Source of the DNA: Thermoplasmatota archaeon
Lineage (GTDB): Archaea; Thermoplasmatota; Penumbrarchaeia; Penumbrarchaeales; Penumbrarchaeaceae
Assembly (NCBI GenBank): GCA_030591285.1
Contig: JAUVBH010000058.1
Span: 1-8,213, forward strand
Direction: 5' to 3'
Length of the DNA: 8,213 bases
Of the stretch, positions 1-6,986 are shown piece by piece. How positions within the stretch are numbered: position 1 is the stretch's first letter; every line of letters starts with the position of its first letter. The notes under the pieces are model-generated. The model was not told the DNA's origin. It saw only the letters and a list, made by a program, of their open reading frames with translations, and searched no databases. Position numbers and translations under genes: made by a program.

Positions 1-1814
1 ACATTGCCGACTATATCAACCGCCCTCACAGAAAGGTTCAGCTTTCCCTCTGGTAGTGATTCCTTAACTCTCTCCCCGAGGTGAGTGCTCATCTTGGCTG
101 GTTGTGATCGAGGGGCGGGAATCACCTTCTTAAAATAATAGCCCTCTTTGCTAACCTCAACATGGTAGCCTCCGATCCCGGATTCCCCATCGGTGATGGT
201 TCCCCATTCAACGTAGATGTTATCATCATTGTCATAATGGGTGTCCTCGGACTCATCATAGGGTTCTATACTTCCCCCTAATTCATCCTGATAGATCTGC
301 AGATATTGCTTGCTGAGATCACCGGGCGGGGTTCCATCAACATTGAATTTGAATTCGAACTCGGTAGAGTCTGGGATATAGTTCTTCGAGGTGATCCCCT
401 CTCCATAGACTTTGAACTTAAGGGTCATCACTGCTGTTTCATCAAGAGCTTTCCAGGTGGTGGTCAGGAATCCACCCTGAGGAATTAGGACTATCTTACT
501 GGTACCATGGTTGTCGCTTATGTTGACCTGGATCCTACTTGGAGGTGGTTGGACATCATTGGCCCTTTCATATGTGATCTTAAAACCGGAGAAATGGACC
601 TGTTCACCCCCTGCAACATAATCACCATCAGCAATATGGCTTCCATCACCTGCTCCTCTTCTAACAACGAGATCAGTTGGGTCCCATTCCAGATCGTCCT
701 CGACATAATACAGGTCTAGCACTTCCAAAGTGCCTGGGGTCGCTGATTTCCCCGTTGCTCTGACGGATACGTTCCTTCGCTCTTCTGATGGATAGGGTAG
801 GTTAAAATCCACCTTGAAATTAATTTCAAGACCATATGTGTTTTTTACTTGAACTGTGGATCCCTCTGGAATGAGCCTGGCATGATCGAGCCCAGTTAGC
901 TGCATGAAGGTCCTGTTCTGGTGGTAGTAAATGAGCTCGATCCTCTCTTGACCCCATTTTGAACCAAGTGTCATCACCGCACCCAGAATGTCTGAATTTG
1001 ACCTGGAATGAGAGATATCGGTCCTGAACGTATATGGTCTGGATGCTGCATAGATCTTTTTCTGTGAAGCTCCATCTCCATCAATAAGTTCAACTCGGTC
1101 AACAGACATGTCCTCTTTCGTAAAAGCCACCGCGAAAGGTAGTGTGAACTTTGGTGTTGCTGTATATGCATATTTCGGGACATATGCTGTTCCTGTAGTT
1201 GAATCCGGGCTTTCAATGCCGATCAGGCAATATTGACCGGGAACATACCTAGATGGTGACTTGTACTGGAAAACTATCATACCGGATTCATAGAGTAAAG
1301 CCTGGTATTGAGCACCACTTTGTGTGTTCCAATCCACAATGAACACCTTTTCATTATCGATAGTGGTTTGAAGAGAATAGAGATTGTCTGGACCATATGC
1401 TCTATCCTGCCGCCAGTTGACCGCTATTAATCCCTTTGGTGCACCGGTACTTGGAATGCCATTGTAATTGTAAGGATATCTAAAACTGGTCCCAACTGTT
1501 TCAACAAAGGACATAGCTCCGTATATGCTGATCTTGATCTTGCTGAAAGTTTGACCATAGTATACAAAGTTGAATCCCATATTTGCTTCTACGTAATAGT
1601 CATAATTATCCACCGTATATGTTACCACGTTTGCATCTGATTTAATATCAATGTAATCTACTTCGATCTTTGGAGCTGGATCGCTTGCGTCAGTGTACTT
1701 ATATCCCCCACCATCTGGTGTAGACTGTTTGGAATCCACCTCCTGAATAGTGTTTGGTATCAAGACTAGCAGGAATAGAGCGGCTACTATTATCGCCAGG
1801 AAATGAGATCTCAT
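1..1814 (-). CDS. Large secreted beta-rich surface protein, N-terminal 604 residues (runs off left edge)
   Basis: One open frame runs from ATG at 1814 to the window edge without a stop, giving 604 codons plus two bases; the C-terminus is missing. Residues 1-28 form a signal peptide (MRSH, then a hydrophobic stretch to about residue 20) with no lipobox cysteine. Residues 65-202 look like an extracellular beta-sandwich: FNFVYYGQTF, an APKGLIAVNW segment, then ALLYESGMIVFQY and CLIGIES. This pattern resembles NIDO-like modules in exported archaeal and bacterial proteins (family resemblance, not a firm hit). Residues 225-490 are further beta-rich sequence with no named family. Residues 495-604 look like an Fn3/Ig-type repeat (DGTPPGDL, VEWGTITDGESGIGGYHVEV, NLSVRAVDIVGN). 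Sequons at N300, N348, N431 and N593 would allow archaeal N-glycosylation. A strong Shine-Dalgarno site supports the start. The gene looks more AT-rich than the radical SAM gene. Likely role: cell-surface or S-layer-associated adhesin; no catalytic motif seen. Confidence 0.88.
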   Translation of the reverse strand, partial: MRSHFLAIIVAALFLLVLIPNTIQEVDSKQSTPDGGGYKYTDASDPAPKIEVDYIDIKSDANVVTYTVDNYDYYVEANMGFNFVYYGQTFSKIKISIYGAMSFVETVGTSFRYPYNYNGIPSTGAPKGLIAVNWRQDRAYGPDNLYSLQTTIDNEKVFIVDWNTQSGAQYQALLYESGMIVFQYKSPSRYVPGQYCLIGIESPDSTTGTAYVPKYAYTATPKFTLPFAVAFTKEDMSVDRVELIDGDGASQKKIYAASRPYTFRTDISHSRSNSDILGAVMTLGSKWGQERIELIYYHQNRTFMQLTGLDHARLIPEGSTVQVKNTYGLEINFKVDFNLPYPSEERRNVSVRATGKSATPGTLEVLDLYYVEDDLEWDPTDLVVRRGAGDGSHIADGDYVAGGEQVHFSGFKITYERANDVQPPPSRIQVNISDNHGTSKIVLIPQGGFLTTTWKALDETAVMTLKFKVYGEGITSKNYIPDSTEFEFKFNVDGTPPGDLSKQYLQIYQDELGGSIEPYDESEDTHYDNDDNIYVEWGTITDGESGIGGYHVEVSKEGYYFKKVIPAPRSQPAKMSTHLGERVKESLPEGKLNLSVRAVDIVGN

Positions 1815-1820
1815 GAGGTG

Positions 1821-1826
1821 TCCTCC
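1821..1826 (-). promoter_or_regulatory. Shine-Dalgarno site of the left-edge surface protein
   Basis: On the minus strand this reads GGAGGA, six bases before the ATG at 1814. It is close to the ideal complement of the 16S rRNA 3' end and fixes the start of the large partial gene. It also implies a leadered transcript for this gene. Confidence 0.8.
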
Positions 1827-1848
1827 AGTAGACAAGGGGTGTTATCCT

Positions 1849-1915
1849 CTTTAAAGAACATTAATGTCACGTATGAATAACTTTACGGTTTGTAATATAC
1901 CAAGTATATATATAT
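1849..1915 (-). promoter_or_regulatory. Candidate TATA-type promoter region of the left-edge surface protein
   Basis: The 113 bases between the two surface-protein genes hold two AT-rich candidates on the minus strand. One is CTTTAAAG at 1849-1856; a start about 25 bases downstream would fall just before the GGAGGA site. The other is an alternating TA run of 11 bases at 1905-1915, which would give a leader of roughly 70 bases. The first has the better geometry and the second the stronger TATA character. Either would allow this gene to be transcribed separately from the gene upstream. This is sequence inference only. Confidence 0.35.
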
Positions 1916-1927
1916 GCCCATTTTTCC

Positions 1928-4900
1928 TTATTCCTCAGACCCTCCATCCTGGAAGAATCTCCTTTCCAATCTTTCATCTTCCATCCTTTTTCTCTGGATC
2001 ACAGCAAACAAGATCAAGGCGGCCAATACGAGAACTGAGATCGCAACGATGATCAGTACAGCTGTCTGGAAAGAGATCACTTCATCAGATTCCCCTCTGG
2101 GGTCAGAACCTACTCTGTATTCCTCAAGGTTGTTTAATCCGTCATCATCAAGGTCACCTAATGCATCAGATGGATCCTTTGGGTCCAGACCATACTTCAG
2201 TTCCCACTCATCGGGCATATCATCATTGTCATCATCATCGTCCCTGTTGTCTCCTTTTCCATCAGCATCAGTGTCCATGTTCTCGTTGGGATCATAGGGG
2301 AACCAATCGAGATCATCATAGGTGCCATCAGAATCGATGTCACCCTCCATTCTTGCAGAGCCGGAAGTGAATGACCATTCGAAACCTTTCAGTGCCGATC
2401 CTTTCAATGAGATGATGGCTCCGGACAGGTTCATGGAATATTCTGTCATCGCGGTCAAGGGTCTCAGTGTGATGATGTGAAGTGTAAGGTCCTCAATGGT
2501 ATATTCGAAAGTGAGGGGGATATTTCCCCCATCATTTTCCTTTAATTTTATCGTATTATTTCCCATGGTGTCCGTTGCCATTGGGATGTCGAACTTCAGA
2601 TACAGATCAGGCCATAGAGGGACATTGGATCCCTGTGGACCATGATCTCTTTCTATTGGGACCTTTGAATCAGATCTTGTAATGAAGAGCATTGTGAAAC
2701 TGCTTGGTTCACCCACACCCTCTCCATCCAGTTCATTCCCCTTCTTGTCTGTAACCGTCGGAGATATGGTCAGAGTATATCTCTTGGAGAATAGAAGGAG
2801 GTTCGCTGGTCTCCACTCGATCAAACTGGAGCTCAATATCGAAATTATCCCATCCACCTTCCTCTGGTTATTATCCAGGACAAAGAGTCTTTCATCTGTA
2901 AGAGTGGATGTTGCCAGTTCCTCATCAAAGGCAATTGTCAATGTTGGATCTACAAAGGCATTATCCTTCCCACCATCGACTATGACAGATAGGACCCTGA
3001 TATGGTCCTTCGGTTGACCCTGATGGAAGATGATTATTGCTTTGGAATAGACAGTTACAGGATCATTGATCCCGTCATCTATTGTAGCATTGATCGTATA
3101 ACCACCAGGTTCCAATGAACTAGTGTTCCATACGAAATACTGTTCACCACCTTGACTCTGGGTATTTCCCGAATATAGGAATACCTGATCTGAAGGATCA
3201 AGATCATCATCATAGTAGATGGAGTAATCAGCAATATCCTCAAGATCGCTTGAAGTCCATGTCAATGTGAATTCATCATCAGCCGTGTCCCCATCCCCGT
3301 CCGGTTCAAGGAAGTTGAAGATTGGGGGTTGATTTGGCTGGGTCCTTGTATTAAGAACATTTGCCAGAACTTCATTCCCCATCCTATCGATGACCATGAG
3401 CTTGAATTGATAGTTGGTCTCCGGCTTCAATGAACTGAATGTGTAGTTATCCTGAAGCCGGTTCAAGATTGTTGCATCATTGATCTTTTCATCAGGATCA
3501 TCAGCTTGACCCTGGCCGTATGTAAGATAATATCCCTTGAACTCCACATCATTTGATGTGCTCCATTTGAGCTTGACCCAGCTCCAACTGCTTGAATCTA
3601 TGCTTAATTGGGGGCTTTCCGGGAGCAATGGCATATTCTCGGCTTCGAACGCAGCTGCTGTGTAGGGGTCGGAATCTTCGTTTAGCCCATTTGATGGGTT
3701 GATATCTGTGCGATAATCCATCCAGAAAACCTGAGGTCTATTCTCATATCCCAATGAGATCACGGTCTCCCTGTACATTTCGGAATGGTATATTGGGTCA
3801 TTGATGAACATTCCCCAGTCGATGGTATCATCAACGATATGGTCCCCAGAGACCAATTCTCCGTCCCTGGAGATGTATCCGGTCCGGACACTGAAGAAAT
3901 CCCTGAGGTCCAATTCTGTCCATGATAGGAAGAATGCCCCGTTAACATATCCGACCCTTGGATAGAACTGGTCCAACCTTGTGAGGTTCTCCTGTATCGC
4001 GGGATGATCATCTGACATCATCTGGTTCCATGAAGTGGAACCGATCCAACCCATGGAATATCTGATCCTCCAGCCATCAAGCCCGATCTGCTGCCAAACA
4101 ACGATCACATCATTGTTCTTGGAAAAGGCCATATCGGGATTTTCACGTCTTACTCCATCTTTTGGTCCGGATGCCAATATATTTGATGAGAAGGTCTGTC
4201 CGTTCTCGGTGAATGAAACATATATGTCATTGTTGGAAAGCCCTCCCCTTCTGCTATCCTGCCAAACAATTCCCATTTGACCTGATGGGCCCACAACCAT
4301 TCTGGGATGTAGTTGGTCATTTTCTGAATCATTTTCATCATTGATGATCCTGGGGGTTGAGAATGTCTCCCCTTCGTTCGTTGATCTGGTGAACATGATA
4401 TCTTTTTGGTTTGCAGATGATCCACCCCTGTTCCATTCGGTGGTATATACTATTGCCAGACCAACCTCTTCGCTGTATCTCAGGAAGGGTCCGATAACAG
4501 ACCCAGGGATTTCTGAGATCACTCTGCTGGGTGTCCATGTAGCTCCTGAATTGTTCGAAGTGGAGATCCTGACCTCCATATCTCCTGTCCTTCCATCAAG
4601 CCAGATACAATAGAGTCTACCAATATTATCCACTGCGATGGATGGGTGGGACAATTCCTCCATCCCGCCTGGGCCATCACTGACGATGATGTCATTGTTG
4701 TTGAATTCCCCATCACCCCATGATGTTCCGTTCATGGATTTCGAGAAACGGATCTCTTGTCGGTTGTTCCTGTTGTCGACCCAGACCGAAAAAAATCTTC
4801 CATTCTTATCCTGGGTAACATCAAGGTCCCATTGCTCTGCATAACTCGGTTCATAATCCTGCATTTCGTAGTTCAGTGGGTAATCCCCACTCCTTGGTCC

Positions 4901-4981
4901 CGGAGCGGATTCTACCATGACTAGCATGGAAGGAACTACAAGTATGATTGCTAGGATCAGCACTCCAACTGCCTTCTTCAT
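1928..4981 (-). CDS. Membrane-anchored multidomain surface protein: BNR/sialidase-like propeller, Fn3, two Big_5 domains, Asp-rich stalk, C-terminal TM helix
   Basis: The chosen start is ATG at 4981 (1017 residues). GTG at 4990 would add three residues but overlaps the Shine-Dalgarno site. Residues 1-26 are a signal peptide. Residues 50-425 hold seven W-x-D-like strand repeats about 52-66 residues apart (centred near W67, W127, Y179, W240, W296, W354, W420) and Asp-box-like turns at 142-149 (SNNSGATW) and 200-207 (STNEGETF), with degenerate ones at 81-88 and 257-264. Together these suggest a six- or seven-bladed sialidase/BNR-type propeller. Fn3 follows at about 454-547, an Ig/PKD-like module at 550-653, and two SbsA-type Ig-like (Big_5) domains at 660-767 and 775-873. 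Residues 881-964 are Asp-rich thrombospondin-3/EF-hand-like repeats (DIDSDGTYDDLD, DTDADGKGDN, DLDDDGLNNLEEY), probably calcium-binding. A transmembrane helix spans 971-995, followed by a charged tail starting RKR. Topology: large extracellular part, short cytoplasmic tail. I see no sialidase catalytic set (no FRIP motif), so binding or structural display is likelier than hydrolysis. Confidence 0.9.
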   Translation of the reverse strand: MKKAVGVLILAIILVVPSMLVMVESAPGPRSGDYPLNYEMQDYEPSYAEQWDLDVTQDKNGRFFSVWVDNRNNRQEIRFSKSMNGTSWGDGEFNNNDIIVSDGPGGMEELSHPSIAVDNIGRLYCIWLDGRTGDMEVRISTSNNSGATWTPSRVISEIPGSVIGPFLRYSEEVGLAIVYTTEWNRGGSSANQKDIMFTRSTNEGETFSTPRIINDENDSENDQLHPRMVVGPSGQMGIVWQDSRRGGLSNNDIYVSFTENGQTFSSNILASGPKDGVRRENPDMAFSKNNDVIVVWQQIGLDGWRIRYSMGWIGSTSWNQMMSDDHPAIQENLTRLDQFYPRVGYVNGAFFLSWTELDLRDFFSVRTGYISRDGELVSGDHIVDDTIDWGMFINDPIYHSEMYRETVISLGYENRPQVFWMDYRTDINPSNGLNEDSDPYTAAAFEAENMPLLPESPQLSIDSSSWSWVKLKWSTSNDVEFKGYYLTYGQGQADDPDEKINDATILNRLQDNYTFSSLKPETNYQFKLMVIDRMGNEVLANVLNTRTQPNQPPIFNFLEPDGDGDTADDEFTLTWTSSDLEDIADYSIYYDDDLDPSDQVFLYSGNTQSQGGEQYFVWNTSSLEPGGYTINATIDDGINDPVTVYSKAIIIFHQGQPKDHIRVLSVIVDGGKDNAFVDPTLTIAFDEELATSTLTDERLFVLDNNQRKVDGIISILSSSLIEWRPANLLLFSKRYTLTISPTVTDKKGNELDGEGVGEPSSFTMLFITRSDSKVPIERDHGPQGSNVPLWPDLYLKFDIPMATDTMGNNTIKLKENDGGNIPLTFEYTIEDLTLHIITLRPLTAMTEYSMNLSGAIISLKGSALKGFEWSFTSGSARMEGDIDSDGTYDDLDWFPYDPNENMDTDADGKGDNRDDDDDNDDMPDEWELKYGLDPKDPSDALGDLDDDGLNNLEEYRVGSDPRGESDEVISFQTAVLIIVAISVLVLAALILFAVIQRKRMEDERLERRFFQDGGSEE
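2218..2242 (-). repeat. GAT/GAC trinucleotide run encoding an Asp tract
   Basis: A short low-complexity run of GAT/GAC-type triplets on the minus strand encodes the DDDDDNDD segment of the Asp-rich stalk. Codon-level repetition of this kind can slip in replication and change the tract length by whole residues without breaking the frame. Confidence 0.6.
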
Positions 4982-4987
4982 CAGCGA

Positions 4988-4995
4988 CACCTTCT
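4988..4995 (-). promoter_or_regulatory. Shine-Dalgarno site that decides the start of the propeller protein
   Basis: On the minus strand this reads AGAAGGTG, ending six bases before ATG at 4981. Its last three bases are the GTG of the alternative upstream start, which would then have no usable spacing. The downstream ATG is therefore preferred. Confidence 0.7.
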
Positions 4996-5024
4996 GGCTA
5001 CATCATCTAAATGCCGATGTTCCA

Positions 5025-5033
5025 CTTAAAACC
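5025..5033 (-). promoter_or_regulatory. Candidate TATA box for the propeller protein
   Basis: On the minus strand this reads GGTTTTAAG, about 45-50 bases upstream of the ATG at 4981. A start 25 bases downstream would give a leader of about 20 bases that contains the AGAAGGTG site. It lies in the 87-base gap after the radical SAM gene, so the surface gene need not depend on read-through. Confidence 0.35.
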
Positions 5034-5068
5034 TTATCCATCATATGTGCAGGCTGTCATAGAAAGAT

Positions 5069-6811
5069 CTATGTCGAGAAATCAATATGTTCCAGGACCC
5101 ATTCATTGTCCCTGAGGTATTCTCTGGCTTTTTCGATGCCTATTGGCATATCGTTGAAAATTGATGCAGCTCTCTTTTTTCCAACTCCTGGTAATGCCTG
5201 GAGGTCTTTGAACGAAGCTGTATTTATGGAAAATGGGGTCGATATCCCGGTCACACTTCTGCTAGAGTGCTCTGTAATGGCGACATCAACGAATGAGTTC
5301 ATAGTGATATCATGTTCAATTCCGATCATTATCGGATAAGATCCTATCTGCCTACCAAAGGTAACATGACCAGATCTGGCTTCGGTCAAAACACCTTTCA
5401 AAATAGTTCCTTTTCCGATCAACCGCTGAAGCATCAATGGATCGATCTCGGACCTGACCGTCCCTTTGAACGATGCAAAGGCTTTTCTCATCTTTCCGAT
5501 CAGGAAAGGAGTTGTCAATCGACCATCTTTCCCAGGATACAATGCTCCTCTGATATTGATCCTCCTCAAAAGAAGGTTCTCCTTAATGATCATTCTCAGG
5601 ACATCCAGGTCATGTTCGAAGCTCTCCGGTTTCTGTCCGGGGAGTCCACCAAGGAAATTGATACCCGGGAGAAGGTGTGGCATGCCATTGATCCCGACCC
5701 TGCTACCCACCTCATTCATGATCCTTATGGCGGTCATGACCTCTTCAGGACCTGAATTGAGATTATTTTTCTCCTGGACCTCCGGATCGGATGATTCCAA
5801 TCCCAGCGCCAGGACGGTACCTGGAGTCGTGTTGTCCAGGATGGCTATCAGTGCTTCCTTTGTCTCTTCCGGGTGTTTATAAGCGACCGCTGGATTGGCG
5901 TTGTCGGTGTGTACGATCCCAGTATCGATCCCCACCCTTCGATGGTGATGGGAGGCTCGGGTTACACCCTTTCCACTGTGTAGTTCATTGTATGCTCCAG
6001 ACATCATCTCTTCAATTACTGAAGGATCTGGTACCGGAACGTCACAGGATCCAACTTCCGGAGAAAGATAGGTCAACAGGTCCGACTGACCTCCGATCCT
6101 GATATTTTCCAGTCCATGGTCCGATAGGGCTCGGACCTCCCTGATGATATCCTTTGGTTCTCTGAATTGGACCGCACCCTTCTTGGGTTCAATGCAAAAA
6201 GAACATCCTCCTGAGATATACCTCGGGCACCCCCTGGAGGTTTCGATCTCTGCGATCAGAGGAGATGGATGGTCTGGATGCATCCATATCATGAAAGCGC
6301 CCTCAAGCAGGTGTGTGTTCCACTCTTCAATGGAACGATCCCTTTCTGATAGGGTTCCTGATGAAGAAACACTTTCTCCCAGAACCCCAAGATCGCTCTT
6401 GACGACATCCACTCCCTCCACAGGATCAGAGGAAGGATCTCCGAGGATGGTCCAGGATCCTTTGAGCTCTTGGGATGCTTCCTTGATCTCCCTTTTGGAG
6501 ATCGGATTCCCCCTGAGATATTTCCCAGGGACCACACATCCTGATACAATGATGGATGTTTCTATTTTTTTCAAAATATTCAGGCCTTTTCCGTTTCCCC
6601 TGAGTTCTCTCCACTGGTCGACAGTGATGTATCCGATCTCATCCTCCTTTGCACCACCTGAGATCAAGCCTCCAGCCAGGGACCTGATCTGTGGGGAGAT
6701 ATATGGTGGAACTCCCAGAGATGCTGGTTCATCGATATATCCATCCAGGATAAGATATCTCCAGTTCTTGTTGAGATCCACGCTCTTCTGGTGTGCCATG
6801 GGACGGCCCAT
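5069..6811 (-). CDS. Radical SAM protein with C-terminal helix-hairpin-helix (COG1031-type, archaeal)
   Basis: Numbering is from ATG at 6811 (580 residues). The N-terminus carries LILDGYIDEPASLGVPPYIS, the family's hallmark opening. The radical SAM cluster motif is at 195-206, C-PRYISGG-C-SF-C: a C-x7-C-x2-C spacing instead of the usual C-x3-C-x2-C, and as I recall this is characteristic of this family. RIGGQSDLL (near 238-246), the DNANPAVAYKHPEE segment (near 303-316), LGLESSDPEV (near 337-346) and GINFLGGLPGQ (near 383-393) fit the partial TIM barrel and SAM contacts. Residues 470-520 may be a small TRAM-like beta domain. A helix-hairpin-helix follows at about 530-552 (DLQALPGVGKKRAASIF), usually a nucleic-acid contact. 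The reaction and substrate are unknown; RNA modification is an inference from the HhH and TRAM-like parts. TTG at 6835 would add eight residues but lies inside the likely TATA box. ATG at 6799 is the other possible start. Nothing looks broken. Confidence 0.92.
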   Translation of the reverse strand: MGRPMAHQKSVDLNKNWRYLILDGYIDEPASLGVPPYISPQIRSLAGGLISGGAKEDEIGYITVDQWRELRGNGKGLNILKKIETSIIVSGCVVPGKYLRGNPISKREIKEASQELKGSWTILGDPSSDPVEGVDVVKSDLGVLGESVSSSGTLSERDRSIEEWNTHLLEGAFMIWMHPDHPSPLIAEIETSRGCPRYISGGCSFCIEPKKGAVQFREPKDIIREVRALSDHGLENIRIGGQSDLLTYLSPEVGSCDVPVPDPSVIEEMMSGAYNELHSGKGVTRASHHHRRVGIDTGIVHTDNANPAVAYKHPEETKEALIAILDNTTPGTVLALGLESSDPEVQEKNNLNSGPEEVMTAIRIMNEVGSRVGINGMPHLLPGINFLGGLPGQKPESFEHDLDVLRMIIKENLLLRRINIRGALYPGKDGRLTTPFLIGKMRKAFASFKGTVRSEIDPLMLQRLIGKGTILKGVLTEARSGHVTFGRQIGSYPIMIGIEHDITMNSFVDVAITEHSSRSVTGISTPFSINTASFKDLQALPGVGKKRAASIFNDMPIGIEKAREYLRDNEWVLEHIDFST

Positions 6812-6835
6812 GTTCGTTGAATGAACTTTGGGCAA

Positions 6836-6843
6836 TTATATGT
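6836..6843 (-). promoter_or_regulatory. Candidate TATA box of the radical SAM gene (leaderless start)
   Basis: On the minus strand this reads ACATATAA, preceded by an A-rich segment. Its centre is about 28 bases upstream of ATG 6811 and about 40 upstream of ATG 6799. Neither ATG has a Shine-Dalgarno site, so the transcript is probably leaderless or nearly so. The position argues against the TTG at 6835 as the start codon. Confidence 0.5.
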
Positions 6844-6932
6844 TTGTGACCAATGACGTGGATCCAATGATCGATCTCAAGTTCAACATCAAAGAGGATG
6901 TTTAACCACATCATTAACACCGAACAAAGGAG

Positions 6933-6938
6933 AAATAA
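6933..6938 (+). promoter_or_regulatory. Weak candidate TATA element for the 141-residue gene
   Basis: AAATAA follows a purine-rich stretch (ACAAAGGAG) that could serve as a BRE. A start about 25 bases downstream would leave a leader of about 27 bases with the GAGGT site. A second candidate, TTTAAC at 6901-6906, would give a leader of about 60 bases. Either is weak. The 175 bases between 6811 and 6987 form a divergent promoter region with no gene I can support. Confidence 0.22.
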
Positions 6939-6956
6939 CAGAAGGTCATTATCCCC

Positions 6957-6972
6957 GCGGGCCTGGTCCCGC
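6957..6972 (+). other. GC-rich hairpin just upstream of the Shine-Dalgarno site
   Basis: GCGGG at 6957-6961 can pair with CCCGC at 6968-6972 across a six-base loop. It lies in the probable leader of the plus-strand gene, two bases before the GAGGT site begins. It is the most GC-rich spot in an AT-rich intergenic region. It could affect ribosome access or be a dyad-type operator; a five-base stem is short and may be chance. Confidence 0.35.
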
Positions 6973-6974
6973 AA

Positions 6975-6979
6975 GAGGT
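6975..6979 (+). promoter_or_regulatory. Shine-Dalgarno site of the 141-residue gene
   Basis: GAGGT lies seven bases before the ATG at 6987. The spacing is ideal and supports this start over the internal ATG codons downstream. Confidence 0.7.
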
Positions 6980-6986
6980 AAGTTCC

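Noticed and set aside
974..1216. Minus-strand 80-codon frame
   Set aside because: It lies wholly inside the large secreted-protein gene in another frame, and its Gln/His/Ser-rich composition is typical of an out-of-frame shadow.
1..1814. Region read as non-coding or as a decayed gene because only short closed frames are seen
   Set aside because: One minus-strand frame is open throughout from a well-placed ATG; it only lacks a stop because the window ends.
1905..1915. Alternating TA run as a microsatellite or origin element
   Set aside because: It is only 11 bases long and fits a promoter context better; no origin boxes or repeats surround it.
1928..4981. Annotating the propeller protein as an active sialidase
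   Set aside because: Asp-box-like turns are shared by many non-enzymatic propellers, and I see no FRIP motif or evident catalytic set.
6144..6824. Plus-strand 226-codon frame
   Set aside because: It is antisense to the N-terminal half of the radical SAM gene, which has clear family motifs; Ser/Pro-rich composition marks it as a shadow.
6840..6905. Short plus-strand frame of 21 codons starting at ATG 6840
   Set aside because: There is no Shine-Dalgarno site, it lies over the TATA candidate of the opposite gene, and nothing is recognisable in it.
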